Source: Alphaproteobacteria bacterium (GTDB lineage: Bacteria > Pseudomonadota > Alphaproteobacteria > CACIAM-22H2). Taken from it: a stretch of 64,000 nucleotides of DNA. A program made the translations under genes and the position numbers. Every line of letters starts with the position of its first letter. The first letter of the stretch is position 1. The DNA is taken from contig JAEULA010000031.1 in the NCBI GenBank assembly GCA_016793165.1, forward strand, positions 1-64,000, read 5' to 3'. Shown here piece by piece: positions 25,778-35,365 of the stretch. The notes under the pieces were generated by a model that was not told the DNA's origin, searched no databases, and saw nothing but the letters and a program-made list of their open reading frames with translations.

Positions 25778-27048
25778 CCGCGCTCGGCGTCGCCTTCGCC
25801 CTGCTGCTCGCGATCGGCGTTCCCATCGCGTTCGCGATCGGGCTCGCGAGCGTGATCGGGATCCTTGCCCTCGACATGCGGATGGTCGCCGTCCCGACCC
25901 GCATGTTCACGGGCATCGACAGTTTCGTGCTGCTCGCAGCGCCGTTCTACATCCTCGCCGGCGAGATCATGTCGCGCAGCGGCATCACCGAGCGCCTCGT
26001 GCGGTTCTCGATGATGGTGACGCGCAACGTTCCGGGCGGCACGGCCTACTCGGTCGTCGTCGCGGCGATCATGTTCTCAGGCATCTCCGGGACCGCCGTC
26101 GGGGACGCCGCCGCGCTCGGGCAGATCTACATCAAGGAGATGCCGAAGGAGGGGTACTCGCCCGCCTACGCCGCGTCCGTCGTCGTCGCGTCGTCGATGA
26201 TGGGACCGATCATCCCGCCCTCGGTCATCATGATCGTCTACAGCCTGATCGCGCGCGTGTCGGTGATCGACCTCTTCGTCGCGGGCGTCGTCCCGGGACT
26301 CATGCTCGGCCTGGCGATCGCGCTTGTGATCTTCATCCAAGGGCGCGGTGGCAAGCTGCCGGTGCCGCAGTTCAAGGTCGAGAAGGGGACCGGGCTTCGC
26401 CTGCTGATCGAGGGGCTTCTGATCCTGACCCTGCCCGTCGTCATCATCCGCGGCGCGACCGTCGACTGGTTCACGACGACCGAGGCCGGCGGCATCGCCT
26501 GCGTCTACGCCGGCCTGCTCGGCACGTTCGTCTTCCGACAGCTGACGCTGCGGGAAGTCTGGACGGCCCTGGTCGTCACGGCGCAGGTGACGGCGTCGAT
26601 CTATCTCGTGCTCGCGGCATCCGAGGTCATGTCGTACGTGTTCGCGCGCGGCGGCATCGGCGACTACGTCCAGGGCTTCGGCGCGTTGTTCGCGGGCAAC
26701 AAGATCCTCTTCCTGCTGGCCGTGGCCGTCCTGCTGACGGTGATCGGGACCTTCCTCGAGCCCGGACCGGCCGTGATCCTTTTCGTGCCGATGCTGCTGC
26801 CCGCGGCGACCGTCCTCGGCGTCGACCCCCTGCAGTTCGCCATGGTCTGCATCCTGACGCTGACCCTGGGCCTGATCACGCCGCCCGTGGGCGTCTGCAT
26901 GTTCGTGGTCTGCAAGATCGCGAGGATCAACATCTGGCAGCTGTTCGCCGTGACCTGGCCCTTCCTCGTCGCCGAGACGATCGTCGTCGTGCTGCTGTGC
27001 CTGGTGCCGGAATTCTCGAGCTGGTTGCCTCGGTTCATGAAGTCCTGA
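25774..27048 (+). CDS. dctM: TRAP transporter large permease, DctM family
   Basis: 424-residue inner-membrane protein with about twelve helices. Family motifs include FVLLAAPFYILAGEIM, GISGTAVGDAAALG and MGPIIPPSVIMI, with a repeat of the last type near the end (LGLITPPVGVCMFV). It is the sodium- or proton-coupled transport channel of the TRAP system. The ATG overlaps the dctQ stop. It is followed after 22 bp by the dehydrogenase gene of the same presumed pathway. Confidence 0.9.
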   Translation: MTALGVAFALLLAIGVPIAFAIGLASVIGILALDMRMVAVPTRMFTGIDSFVLLAAPFYILAGEIMSRSGITERLVRFSMMVTRNVPGGTAYSVVVAAIMFSGISGTAVGDAAALGQIYIKEMPKEGYSPAYAASVVVASSMMGPIIPPSVIMIVYSLIARVSVIDLFVAGVVPGLMLGLAIALVIFIQGRGGKLPVPQFKVEKGTGLRLLIEGLLILTLPVVIIRGATVDWFTTTEAGGIACVYAGLLGTFVFRQLTLREVWTALVVTAQVTASIYLVLAASEVMSYVFARGGIGDYVQGFGALFAGNKILFLLAVAVLLTVIGTFLEPGPAVILFVPMLLPAATVLGVDPLQFAMVCILTLTLGLITPPVGVCMFVVCKIARINIWQLFAVTWPFLVAETIVVVLLCLVPEFSSWLPRFMKS

Positions 27049-27070
27049 AGGAGCCAGGAAGGGCCTGACC

Positions 27071-28093
27071 ATGACGAAGCTGCGTGTCGCCATCTCTCCC
27101 GACGTCGTCAGCAAGGAGGGGGTGCCGATCTACGACCCGTCCGTGCTGTCGCTCCTCGACCATCCGCGGATCGAATGGTCGTACATGAAGGCGCCGCTGG
27201 CGGAGGTGACACCGGACTTCGCGGCCGAGCACGACGTGCTCTGCGCGATGCTCGAGCGCGTCACGCCGCGGTCCTTCACGCGCGGCGACCATCGCATGAG
27301 GCTCGTCGCGCGCTTCGGCGTCGGCTACGACACGATCGACGTGCCGACCTGCACGGCGGCGGGCGTGATGCTGACGCTCGCGCCGGACGGCGTGCGGCGC
27401 CCGGTGGCCACCAACGTGATCACCTTCATCCTGGTGCTCGCGCAGAAACTGTTCCTCAAGGACCGGCTCACCCGCGAGGGGCGCTGGAACGAAAAGACGA
27501 GCCACATGGGCATGGGGCTCACGGGGCGGACGCTGGGACTGGTGGGTGTCGGCAATATCGGCGCCGAGGTCTTCCGCCTCGCGATGCCGTTCGAGATGAA
27601 GCACATCGCCTACGACCCCTACGCCGACCCGGCGAAGCTCAGGCACCTCAACGTCGAGATGGTGCCGAGCCTCGACGAGCTCATGCGCAGGTCGGACTTC
27701 GTGTCGATCAACTGCATGCTCAACGACAAGACGCGGGGCCTCATCGGCCCGCACGAGCTCGCGCAGATGAAGCGGACGGCCTTCATCATCAACACGGCGC
27801 GCGGCCCGATCATCCAGGAGAAGGCGCTCCACGAGGCCCTGGCGAGCGGCCGGATCGCCGGTGCCGGGCTCGACGTGTTCGAGGTCGAGCCCACGCCGAA
27901 GGACAACCCGATCCTCAAGCTCGACAACGTGGTCGTGACGCCGCACGGACTCTGCTACACGGACGAGTGCTTCACCGGGATCGCGCGCAACACCTTCGAG
28001 GCCGTGCGCGCTCTCGCCGACAGGCAGGCGCCGAGATACGTCGTCAACCGCGAGGCGTTGCGGCACCCGTCGCTCGCCGGACTCAAGCAGTGA
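27071..28093 (+). CDS. D-isomer-specific 2-hydroxyacid dehydrogenase
   Basis: 340-residue NAD(P)-dependent dehydrogenase interconverting 2-hydroxy and 2-oxo acids. The nucleotide-binding GVGNIG is at residues 159-164, and the catalytic Arg244 (NTARG), Glu273 and His292 (TPHGLCY) are all present. It lies between the TRAP genes and the aldolase. With the aldolase it could reduce or oxidise a 2-oxo acid such as glyoxylate, hydroxypyruvate or tartronate semialdehyde; which one is unknown. Confidence 0.85.
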   Translation: MTKLRVAISPDVVSKEGVPIYDPSVLSLLDHPRIEWSYMKAPLAEVTPDFAAEHDVLCAMLERVTPRSFTRGDHRMRLVARFGVGYDTIDVPTCTAAGVMLTLAPDGVRRPVATNVITFILVLAQKLFLKDRLTREGRWNEKTSHMGMGLTGRTLGLVGVGNIGAEVFRLAMPFEMKHIAYDPYADPAKLRHLNVEMVPSLDELMRRSDFVSINCMLNDKTRGLIGPHELAQMKRTAFIINTARGPIIQEKALHEALASGRIAGAGLDVFEVEPTPKDNPILKLDNVVVTPHGLCYTDECFTGIARNTFEAVRALADRQAPRYVVNREALRHPSLAGLKQ

Positions 28094-28104
28094 AGGGGAT
28101 CCAG

Positions 28105-28992
28105 ATGCGCAACAATCCAGTCAAGACCAAGATCATGGCCGGCGGCAGCGCCTTCGGCGTCATGGTCTTCGAGTTCTTCACGCCCGGCATCGCCCAGATC
28201 TGCAAAGCCGCCGGAGCCGAGTTCATCCTCTACGACATGGAGCACACGGCGGTCAGCACCGAGACGCTGCGCCAGCAATTCGCGATGTGCCGCGGGCTGG
28301 GCATCGCGCCCTTCGTTCGCGTGCCGGCGACCGAGTACGACTTCATCGCGCGCATGCTCGATGTCGGCGCGATGGGGATCATGGTGCCGATGGTCGACAC
28401 GGCCGAGCAGGCGGCGTTCATCGCGGCATGCTGCAAGTACCCGCCCGTCGGGCGTCGCGGCGCGGCTTTCGGCGTCGCCCACGACGATTTCCTGCCGGGA
28501 TCGCCGCTCGACAAGATGAAGGCCGGCAACGAGCGCACGCTGGTGATCTGCCAGATCGAGACCGCCAAGGGCGCCGAGAATTGCGATGCGATCGCGGCGG
28601 TGCCGGGTGTCGACGTCCTCTGGGTCGGGCATTTCGACCTGACCAACTTCATGGGCATCCCCACTCAGTTCCAGAACCCCCGCTACCTCGCGGCGATCGA
28701 TGCGGTGGTCGCGGCCTGTGCGAAGCACGGCAAGGTCCCGGCCTTCATGGCCGCCGACCAGACCTGGATGAAGGACTACCTCGCCAAGGGCTTCCGACTG
28801 ATGGCCCATGGGGTCGACAGTGCCATCTTCCAGGGGGCGCTCGCCCAGGGCATCGAATTCATGAAGGCCGAGACCCGCAGCCTCGCGCGCGAGGCGGCGA
28901 AGGCGAAGCGCGCCGCCGGCCGCGCGGCCAAGCCCGCGACCAAGTCGGGGCCGGCCGCGAAGGCCAAGCCCCGGCCGAAGGGCAGGCGATGA
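28105..28992 (+). CDS. HpcH/HpaI-type class II aldolase with basic C-terminal tail
   Basis: 295 residues. The first 255 or so match HpcH/HpaI metal-dependent aldolases: YDMEHTAVS, MGIMVPMVDTAEQ and CQIETAKGAENCDAI. These enzymes split 2-keto-3-deoxy acids into pyruvate and an aldehyde, which fits the upstream dehydratase. The last 35-40 residues are an unrelated Lys/Ala/Arg/Pro-rich tail resembling histone-H1-like bacterial tails. Its role is unknown; RNA, DNA or membrane contact is possible. The stop overlaps the next start by four bases. Confidence 0.82.
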   Translation: MRNNPVKTKIMAGGSAFGVMVFEFFTPGIAQICKAAGAEFILYDMEHTAVSTETLRQQFAMCRGLGIAPFVRVPATEYDFIARMLDVGAMGIMVPMVDTAEQAAFIAACCKYPPVGRRGAAFGVAHDDFLPGSPLDKMKAGNERTLVICQIETAKGAENCDAIAAVPGVDVLWVGHFDLTNFMGIPTQFQNPRYLAAIDAVVAACAKHGKVPAFMAADQTWMKDYLAKGFRLMAHGVDSAIFQGALAQGIEFMKAETRSLAREAAKAKRAAGRAAKPATKSGPAAKAKPRPKGRR

Positions 28993-29735
28993 GCGGAGTC
29001 ATCCTGATCACGGGCGCGTCGCGCGGGATCGGCGCGGCAGCGGCGCGCATCGCCGCGCGCGAGGGCTATGCCGTGTGCCTGAACGCGGCGCGCAGCCTCG
29101 CCGATGCCCGCAAGGTGGCCGACGAAATCGTGCGCGGCGGCGGCAAGGCGATCGCGGTGCAGGCCGACGTCAGCCGGCGGGACGAGGTCGACTCCCTGTT
29201 CGCGACCGTCGATCGCGAGCTCGGCACGCTCGATGCATTGATCAACAACGCGGCGATCGTCGGGCCCGAGCGCAAGCTCACCGAGGTCGACGCCGACCTC
29301 CTGCGCCGGATCTTCACGACAAATGTCGACAGCGTCTTCTTCTGCACGGCGGCGGCGACGCGGCGGATGTCGACGCGCCACGGCGGCAAGGGCGGGGCGA
29401 TCGTCAACATCTCCTCGGCGGCGGCGCGCATGGGCGGCGTCGTCGGCTGGGCCGCCTATGCGGCGAGCAAGGGTGCCGTCGACGCCTTCGTGATGAACGC
29501 GGCCAAGGACCTCGGCCCGCAGGGGATCCGCATCTGTGGCCTGCGTCCGGGCATGACGCGCACGGAGATGCTCGCGGAGATCGGCGGCGACGCGCGCATC
29601 CAGGCCGGCATCTCGACGGTGTCGCTGGGCCGTGCCGCGGAGCCCGAGGAGATCGCCGAGGCTGCCGTGTTCCTGGCCTCGCCCAAGGCATCGTACATCC
29701 ACGGCACCACGATCGACGTCACCGGCGGCCGTTGA
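28989..29735 (+). CDS. Short-chain dehydrogenase/reductase
   Basis: 248 residues, the classical SDR length. The cofactor motif TGASRGIG lies at 8-15, NNAA near 88, a catalytic serine in NISSAAARMGG, and YAASK near 160. It oxidises or reduces a hydroxyl/keto group with NAD(P). It is the last gene of the TRAP/aldolase operon (four-base overlap with the aldolase), so it probably acts on a sugar or sugar acid. Confidence 0.85.
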   Translation: MSGVILITGASRGIGAAAARIAAREGYAVCLNAARSLADARKVADEIVRGGGKAIAVQADVSRRDEVDSLFATVDRELGTLDALINNAAIVGPERKLTEVDADLLRRIFTTNVDSVFFCTAAATRRMSTRHGGKGGAIVNISSAAARMGGVVGWAAYAASKGAVDAFVMNAAKDLGPQGIRICGLRPGMTRTEMLAEIGGDARIQAGISTVSLGRAAEPEEIAEAAVFLASPKASYIHGTTIDVTGGR

Positions 29736-29819
29736 AGCCCGTGCCGTGGCCCGGTGGGGAGGTGGCGACCAGAGGCGTCCGGGTGAAGCCTCCGCCGAAC
29801 CGTATCCTCGGTTGCGGCG

Positions 29820-31625
29820 TCATCGTTCCATGCGTCGTGCCGCGCGCGTGGCCGTCGTTGCGGCGTGGTCCACGGACCGCGCGGGCGTGATCACGACGCC
29901 GTAGTCGACCGCCGCCTGCGCGGTCGTGATCAGCTCGTCGAGCACGTCGTCCAGCACGCGCTCGGGATCCCGCGCGAGAGGATCGCCGTAGCCGCCGCCG
30001 GCGGGACCATGGCACTCGAAGCGCGTGCCGGCGCCGAGCCGCATGTGCGGGACCTTCGAAGGCAGGTCGCGACGGCGTCCGTCCGGCGCGATCACGTCGA
30101 GGCGGGCGGGCTGGCCGTCGACACCTCCGAGGAAGCCCCAGGGGCGGTAGCGATGGCCTTCGCCCTCGACCGAGGCGCCGCCGTCGGAGAGGAAGGCGAA
30201 CTCGCGCACCGAGCCCAGGCCACCGCGCCATTGCCCCGGGCCGACGACGCCGTCGCGCAGCTCGTAGCGGAGCACTCGCAGCGGCAGATGGGTCTCGATG
30301 TCTTCGATCGGATTGTTGCGCGTGTTGGCATAAAGCGTGTCGACCGCGTCCATTCCGTCCATGCCGCGACGGCCGCCGTAGGCGCCCTCGAAGATCTCCA
30401 TGTGGACCCAGTGCGTGCCGGCCTGCAGCCCCGAGAAGGCGATGACCTTGAGGTTGCCGATGCCGGCAGACACCTGGCCAGGAACCGCCTGGGCCAGCGC
30501 CTTCATCACCGTGTCGGCCAGCTGGTTGCCGGGGCAGAAGCGGGCAATCGTCGGTGCCGGGAAGACCGGGTTGGCGAGGCAGCCCTTCGGGGCGACGATG
30601 GTGATCGGCCGGATCAGCCCGGCGTTGACCGGGATATGTCCGTGCACGGCCGTGTCGAGGAGGACGGAGCGGATCGTCAGCCAGATCGCGATGTCGGCGG
30701 TGCCCTCAAGCGGCATGTTGATCGGCCGGTCCGGCACCTGCGGGGCCGTGCCGGTGAGGTCGACGGTGAGCGCATCGCCCTGCTTGGTGATCGTCACGAC
30801 GATCGGCAGCTCGCGCTCGCCCGGAACGTCGCTGTCGAGGTAGCCGTCGATCGCCGTCTCGGCGCGGTACACGCCGTCGGGCAGCCGCGCGATCGCCTGG
30901 CGCATCAGGCGCTCGGCGTGGTCCATCATCGCGGCGCAGGCGGCCTCGAAGCGCGCGAGGCCGTGGCGCGCGACGAGCTCGCCGAGGCGCTCGGCGCCGA
31001 TGCGCGCCGCGGCGATCTGCGCGTTCATGTCGCCGACGACCAGGTCGGAGGCGCGGATGTTGTCGCGCAGGATCTGCCACACCGCCTCGTTGCGCACGCC
31101 GCGGTCGTAGACCTTGATCGCCTTGAACTGCAGCCCCTCGGCATAGGCGTCGATCGCGTCGACGATGCCGCAGGACCCGGGCGACAGCGCGCCGATGTCG
31201 AGGTGATGCGCGGTCGTCGCGGCGAAGCCGATCAGGCGATCGGTGGCGAAGACCGGGACGATGAAGGCGACGTCGGGCCCGTGGCTGGCGCCGGAATAGG
31301 CGTCGTTGTGCATCACGACGTCGCCCGGCCGGAACGTGTCGCCGCGCGACTGCAGCGTGGCCAGCACGCCCTTCACGTAGCCCGGGATCGGTCCGGACTG
31401 CAGCGGCGTCGACTGCGCGGACTCGGCGAGGCCGCGCCCCTGCGCGTCGACGAGCGCGGCACCGAAGTCCTCTGACTCGCGGATGATCGACGAGTAGCTC
31501 ATGCGCATGAGCTTGAAGCCCATCTCGACGGCGATGTTCTCGAGCGCGCCCTGGATCACGCTGACCGTGATCGGGTCGATGCGCTCGTGCGCGGCCGCGG
31601 GACGAGGCGGGGTGGCGGATTCCAT
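29820..31625 (-). CDS. hyuB: Hydantoinase/oxoprolinase subunit B
   Basis: 601-residue HyuB-family protein: DPITVSVIQGALENIAVEMG at the start, then DFGAALVDAQG, and MHNDAYSGASHGPDVAF near residue 105. HyuB works with HyuA in ATP-dependent opening of hydantoin- or oxoproline-type rings, or in related carboxylations such as acetophenone carboxylase. AGGAGG lies eight bases before the ATG, and 13 bp separate it from hyuA. The substrate cannot be told from sequence. Confidence 0.85.
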   Translation of the reverse strand: MESATPPRPAAAHERIDPITVSVIQGALENIAVEMGFKLMRMSYSSIIRESEDFGAALVDAQGRGLAESAQSTPLQSGPIPGYVKGVLATLQSRGDTFRPGDVVMHNDAYSGASHGPDVAFIVPVFATDRLIGFAATTAHHLDIGALSPGSCGIVDAIDAYAEGLQFKAIKVYDRGVRNEAVWQILRDNIRASDLVVGDMNAQIAAARIGAERLGELVARHGLARFEAACAAMMDHAERLMRQAIARLPDGVYRAETAIDGYLDSDVPGERELPIVVTITKQGDALTVDLTGTAPQVPDRPINMPLEGTADIAIWLTIRSVLLDTAVHGHIPVNAGLIRPITIVAPKGCLANPVFPAPTIARFCPGNQLADTVMKALAQAVPGQVSAGIGNLKVIAFSGLQAGTHWVHMEIFEGAYGGRRGMDGMDAVDTLYANTRNNPIEDIETHLPLRVLRYELRDGVVGPGQWRGGLGSVREFAFLSDGGASVEGEGHRYRPWGFLGGVDGQPARLDVIAPDGRRRDLPSKVPHMRLGAGTRFECHGPAGGGYGDPLARDPERVLDDVLDELITTAQAAVDYGVVITPARSVDHAATTATRAARRMER

Positions 31626-31638
31626 GGGCGGATCCTCC

Positions 31639-33714
31639 TCAGGCCGGGATGCGGCGGATGACGAGATTGCCGCCGCGATCCGCCTGGAGCGCGTGGCGCG
31701 GCGGGACGACGGTGGTCGAATCCATCTGCAGCACGATGGCTGGGCCGGGGATCGGCGTGTCGAGCGGCAGCTTGTCGCGCAGCAGGAACGTGGTCGAGTG
31801 GTCCTCGAGCACCCCGTCCACGCGGAAGCTGCAGGTGCCGGTTCGCACGAGCGCCTCCGCCAGCGAGCCGCCCGTCGGCGGCGCCGGCCGGCCCAGGGCA
31901 GGGGCGCCCGTCGTGCCGACGAGGCGGATGTTCACGATCTCGATCGCGCTCTGCGCGAAGTGGTGGCCGTATTCGCGTCGATGCAGCGCATGGAAGGCAT
32001 CGAAGGCGTCCGCGATCGCTGCGGCATCCAGCGGGCCGTCGGGGAACGGGACGCGCAGCTCGTACCCCTGGCCGGCGTAGCGCAGGTCGCCCGCGCGAGC
32101 GAATCCGACGTCGGCGAGCGCGACACCGTCGGCCTCGAATCGTCCGGCGAGTTCGTCCGCCATGGCGCCGAAGTCGCGGTTGAGGCGATCGAGATCGACG
32201 GCTGTCGAGACCTGGAAGGCCGTGCGGACGGCGTCGTAGCGCAGGTCGCTGATCAGGAGCCCGAAGGCCGAGGTGATGCCCGGATGCGGCGGCACGATCA
32301 CCTCGGGTATGCCCAGGAGCTCGGCGACCTCGGCGCCGTGCAGCGGCCCGGCGCCGCCGAAGGCCACGAGCGCGAAGTCGCGCGGATCGATGCCCTTCTG
32401 CACGGTGCGGCTGCGGATCGCATTGGCCATGTTTGCGTTGAGGACGGTGATCACGCCTTCCGCCGCCTCGCGCAGCGGCAGGCCGAGCTGGGCGGCCAGC
32501 TCGCCGACGACGCGGTGCGCCGCCGCCTCGTCGAGCGGCATGCCGCCGCCCAGGAAATGCGCGCGGTCGAGGCGGCCGAGAACGACGTTGGCGTCGGTCA
32601 CTGTCGGCCTGGAGCCGCCGCGGCCGTAGGCGGCCGGCCCCGGCTTGGCGCCGGCGGAGCGCGGCCCCACCTTGAAAGCGCCGGCGCCGTCGACATGGGC
32701 GATCGACCCGCCGCCTGCCCCGATCGTGTGCACGTCGATCATCGGCACGAGCACCGGGAAGCCGGCGATCCAGGTGTCGCGCGCCGTCGCCTCGCCGAAC
32801 CGGCCCTCCGCGACGATGCCGATATCGGCGGAGGTGCCGCCGACATCGAAGGTGATCAGGTTGCGCCGGCCCGACAGCGCGCCGGCCCAGTCGCCGCCGA
32901 TCACCCCGGCCGCCGGGCCCGAGAGCAGGGTGAGGACCGGTCGCTCGGCGACCATCGCCGGGGTCGCGACGCCGCCGTTCGACGCCATGATGCGCAGCTC
33001 GGCATCGAAGCCGCCGGCCGCCAGCTCGCGCTCGAGCTGCGCGACGTAGTCGCGCACCTTCGGTCCGACGAAGGCATTGAGCGCCGTGGTCGTGAAACGC
33101 TCGAACTCGCGAAACTGCGGCGAGACGGACGACGACGTCGTGACGAAGCAGCCCGGGAACTCCTCCGCGACGATCGCTCGCGCCCGCTGCTCGTGACGTG
33201 GATCCAGGTAGGAGAAGAGGAAGCACACTGCGATCGCCTCGACGCCGGCGGCCTTGAGCTCGCGCGCGCAGCGGCGCACCGCCGCCTCGTCGAGCGGTTC
33301 GAGCACGTCGCCGCGCGGCGGCACGAGGCGCTCGCTCACGGTCTTGCGGTGCCGGCGCCGGACCAGCGGCCGGTTCTGCCAGGGGATCTCCTGCATGATC
33401 GAGTAGTGCTGCGGGCGCTGGTGCCGCCCGATATGCAGGATGTCGCGGTATCCGGCCGTCGTGATCATGCCGGTCGTGGCGCCGTCGTGTTCCAGGATGG
33501 CGTTGGTCGCGATCGTGGTGCCGTGGAAGATGACGTCGATGCCCGCGCGGGCGACGCCATGGCGCTCGCAGAGCTGCGCGATGCCCGAGATGATCCCCTT
33601 CGACGGATCGGCGGGCGTGGTCGGCACCTTGTGGGTGAGCACGCGTCCGGACGAGGTGTCCGCGAACACGAGATCGGTGAAAGTCCCGCCGACGTCGACT
33701 CCGATCAGATTCAT
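31639..33714 (-). CDS. hyuA: Hydantoinase/oxoprolinase subunit A
   Basis: 691-residue HyuA-family ATPase-like subunit. The N-terminus MNLIGVDVGGTFTDLVFADT is the actin-fold phosphate motif of the family. GTTIATNAILE follows near residue 90, and NLITFDVGGTSADIG near residue 275 repeats the phosphate motif. It phosphorylates or activates the substrate for HyuB. It is first in the two-gene operon and faces away from the decayed peptide-ABC genes. Confidence 0.87.
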   Translation of the reverse strand: MNLIGVDVGGTFTDLVFADTSSGRVLTHKVPTTPADPSKGIISGIAQLCERHGVARAGIDVIFHGTTIATNAILEHDGATTGMITTAGYRDILHIGRHQRPQHYSIMQEIPWQNRPLVRRRHRKTVSERLVPPRGDVLEPLDEAAVRRCARELKAAGVEAIAVCFLFSYLDPRHEQRARAIVAEEFPGCFVTTSSSVSPQFREFERFTTTALNAFVGPKVRDYVAQLERELAAGGFDAELRIMASNGGVATPAMVAERPVLTLLSGPAAGVIGGDWAGALSGRRNLITFDVGGTSADIGIVAEGRFGEATARDTWIAGFPVLVPMIDVHTIGAGGGSIAHVDGAGAFKVGPRSAGAKPGPAAYGRGGSRPTVTDANVVLGRLDRAHFLGGGMPLDEAAAHRVVGELAAQLGLPLREAAEGVITVLNANMANAIRSRTVQKGIDPRDFALVAFGGAGPLHGAEVAELLGIPEVIVPPHPGITSAFGLLISDLRYDAVRTAFQVSTAVDLDRLNRDFGAMADELAGRFEADGVALADVGFARAGDLRYAGQGYELRVPFPDGPLDAAAIADAFDAFHALHRREYGHHFAQSAIEIVNIRLVGTTGAPALGRPAPPTGGSLAEALVRTGTCSFRVDGVLEDHSTTFLLRDKLPLDTPIPGPAIVLQMDSTTVVPPRHALQADRGGNLVIRRIPA

Positions 33715-33899
33715 CGCTTACCCAGCCGAGGCGCCGCCCCGGTCCCCCGATTGACCTTGCGGCCCGGCGCATCGCCGCCGGATCCCGCGGTGTTCGTCCG
33801 GCGTGCGATCCCTCTGGTCGCCGGCCGCTCGTCGCCCGATCCCTTGCAATCAGCGCGCCACAATAGGCGCAAATGTCGCGCGGCGCGTGCGTGCCTCGG

Positions 33900-34557
33900 G
33901 TCGCGTCGCGGATGCGTGGCTTGACCCTCACCGGACCCGGACCGAGCATCCGGCAGCACCTGACGGGCGCGAGCTTCCCGGCCGTCATAGCGATGACGAT
34001 CGGGACCGTCCTGGACATGGTTGCCGGGTTCCAGCTCGGCGGGGTGAGCTGCGGATCATCCTCGACGCAGACATGACGTTGTCGAACCCTGCGCTCCTGC
34101 TGGAGCTCATCACGGTTGCCGTCGTCGGCCAGGGCTGGTGGGCGCCGGCGCGCGTGCTCGGCTTCAAGCACCGGCCGCGCCATGCCCGCGTGGCCGACGG
34201 CCAGATCCTGGGCGGCGTGACCCTGCCCGACATCCGCGCGAGGCGCCCCTACGTCACGGGCCCGGCGCGCTCGATCCCGCGGCACGTGCTGCCGAGCATC
34301 TGCAGGACGATCGTCATCGCGACGTTCGGCTTCTGCATGCCGGTGCCGGCGGAGGGGGCCCCGAGCTTCGTCGGTCCGGGCGTCGTGCCGCCGACTCCCG
34401 GCCGGGGCGGCATCATGTGCAATGGTCGCCACGAGTTGACCACGGCCGGATGGATCGCCGTATTCGCGATTTCTGCCTGTTCCTTCTCATCCTGTCGGTC
34501 GACATGATCGGCGACCGGAAGCGGGACCTCGTCGACCCGCGCACCTCCAAGGAGTGA
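33900..34557 (+). pseudogene. Decayed DppC-type peptide ABC permease
   Basis: Three pieces in three frames line up in order with DppC permeases. First, about 33915-34050: a stretch like LTGA...TIGTVL.MVAGF (frame of 33873). Second, about 34050-34465: DMTLSNPALLL, PRHARVADGQILG, RHVLPSICRTIVIATFG and VGPGVVPPTPGRGGI, matching RHVLPN..TIVIATFG and LGLGVQPPTPSWG. Third, to the stop at 34557: LFLLILSVDMIGD...DLVDPRTSKE, the normal DppC end. At least two frameshifts and many substitutions separate the pieces (EASLSFLG has become EGAPSFVG). The N-terminal part is unclear. The SDR gene starts seven bases later and uses the AAGGAG at the relic end as ribosome binding site. Confidence 0.8.
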
Positions 34558-34563
34558 CAACGC

Positions 34564-35355
34564 ATGTTCGAGCCCGAGTTCAAGGACAAGGTCGTGGTGA
34601 TCACCGGCGCCGCCGGCGTGATCGGACGCTGGATCGTGCAGGGCTTCGCCCGCGCCGGCAGCCGGCTCGTCCTGTCGGACCATCGCCCCGATGTGCTTGC
34701 CGCGGACGCGCGCGCGCTCGGCCTGCCGGCGGACCGCGTGCTGACCCACGCCACCCAGCTCCAGGATGCCGCCGATATCGGCCGGCTCGTCGAGGCGACG
34801 ACTGCGCGCTTCGGCGCGCCCGACATCGTCGTCAACAATGCCGGCGTCTATCCCTCCGGCTTCCTCCTCGACATCGATACCGAGGAGTGGGACCGCATCA
34901 TGGACGTCAACTTCCGAGCCCCGTTCATCGTCAGCCGCGACTACGCGCGCACGATGGTCAAGGCGGGGAAGAGCGGGTCGATCGTCAACATCTCCTCCGG
35001 CGCCTCGCGCAAGATGCGGACGACGGTGGTGCCCTATTGCGTGTCGAAGACGGCGCTCGACCGGCTCACCAAGGGCTTCGCCCTCGAGCTCGCGCCCTAC
35101 CGCATCCGCGTCAACGCCCTGGAGCCCGGTTTCGCGCCCGGCAGCGAGGTGAGCCCGCTCACCGAGGCGCATGTCAAGGCGACGAGTGCCGCGGTCCCGA
35201 TCGGACGGCCGGCGACCGCCGAGGACATCTGCAACGGCGTATTCTATCTCTGCTCGTCGGCCGCGAGCTTCGTCACCGGCACGACGCTCAGCGTCGACGG
35301 CGGCAACTCGATCGGGACGACGAACGTCTACCAGGACAAGAAGACGGCGCTGTGA
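34564..35355 (+). CDS. Short-chain dehydrogenase/reductase
   Basis: 263-residue SDR. Cofactor motif TGAAGVIG near residue 14, NNAG near 93, the serine in NISSGASRK, and YCVSK near 160 as the catalytic Tyr/Lys. The TTLSVDGG end is typical. It sits intact between two decayed peptide-ABC genes and starts seven bases after the permease relic, so it may once have belonged to that operon. The substrate is unknown. Confidence 0.85.
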   Translation: MFEPEFKDKVVVITGAAGVIGRWIVQGFARAGSRLVLSDHRPDVLAADARALGLPADRVLTHATQLQDAADIGRLVEATTARFGAPDIVVNNAGVYPSGFLLDIDTEEWDRIMDVNFRAPFIVSRDYARTMVKAGKSGSIVNISSGASRKMRTTVVPYCVSKTALDRLTKGFALELAPYRIRVNALEPGFAPGSEVSPLTEAHVKATSAAVPIGRPATAEDICNGVFYLCSSAASFVTGTTLSVDGGNSIGTTNVYQDKKTAL

Positions 35356-35365
35356 GGCCGCGCGC

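Noticed and set aside
31501-33924. Long open frame on the plus strand opposite hyuA
   Set aside because: It mirrors the codon pattern of the well-supported hyuA gene, is rich in Arg/Ala/Asp as expected of antisense frames in high-GC DNA, and shows no domain.
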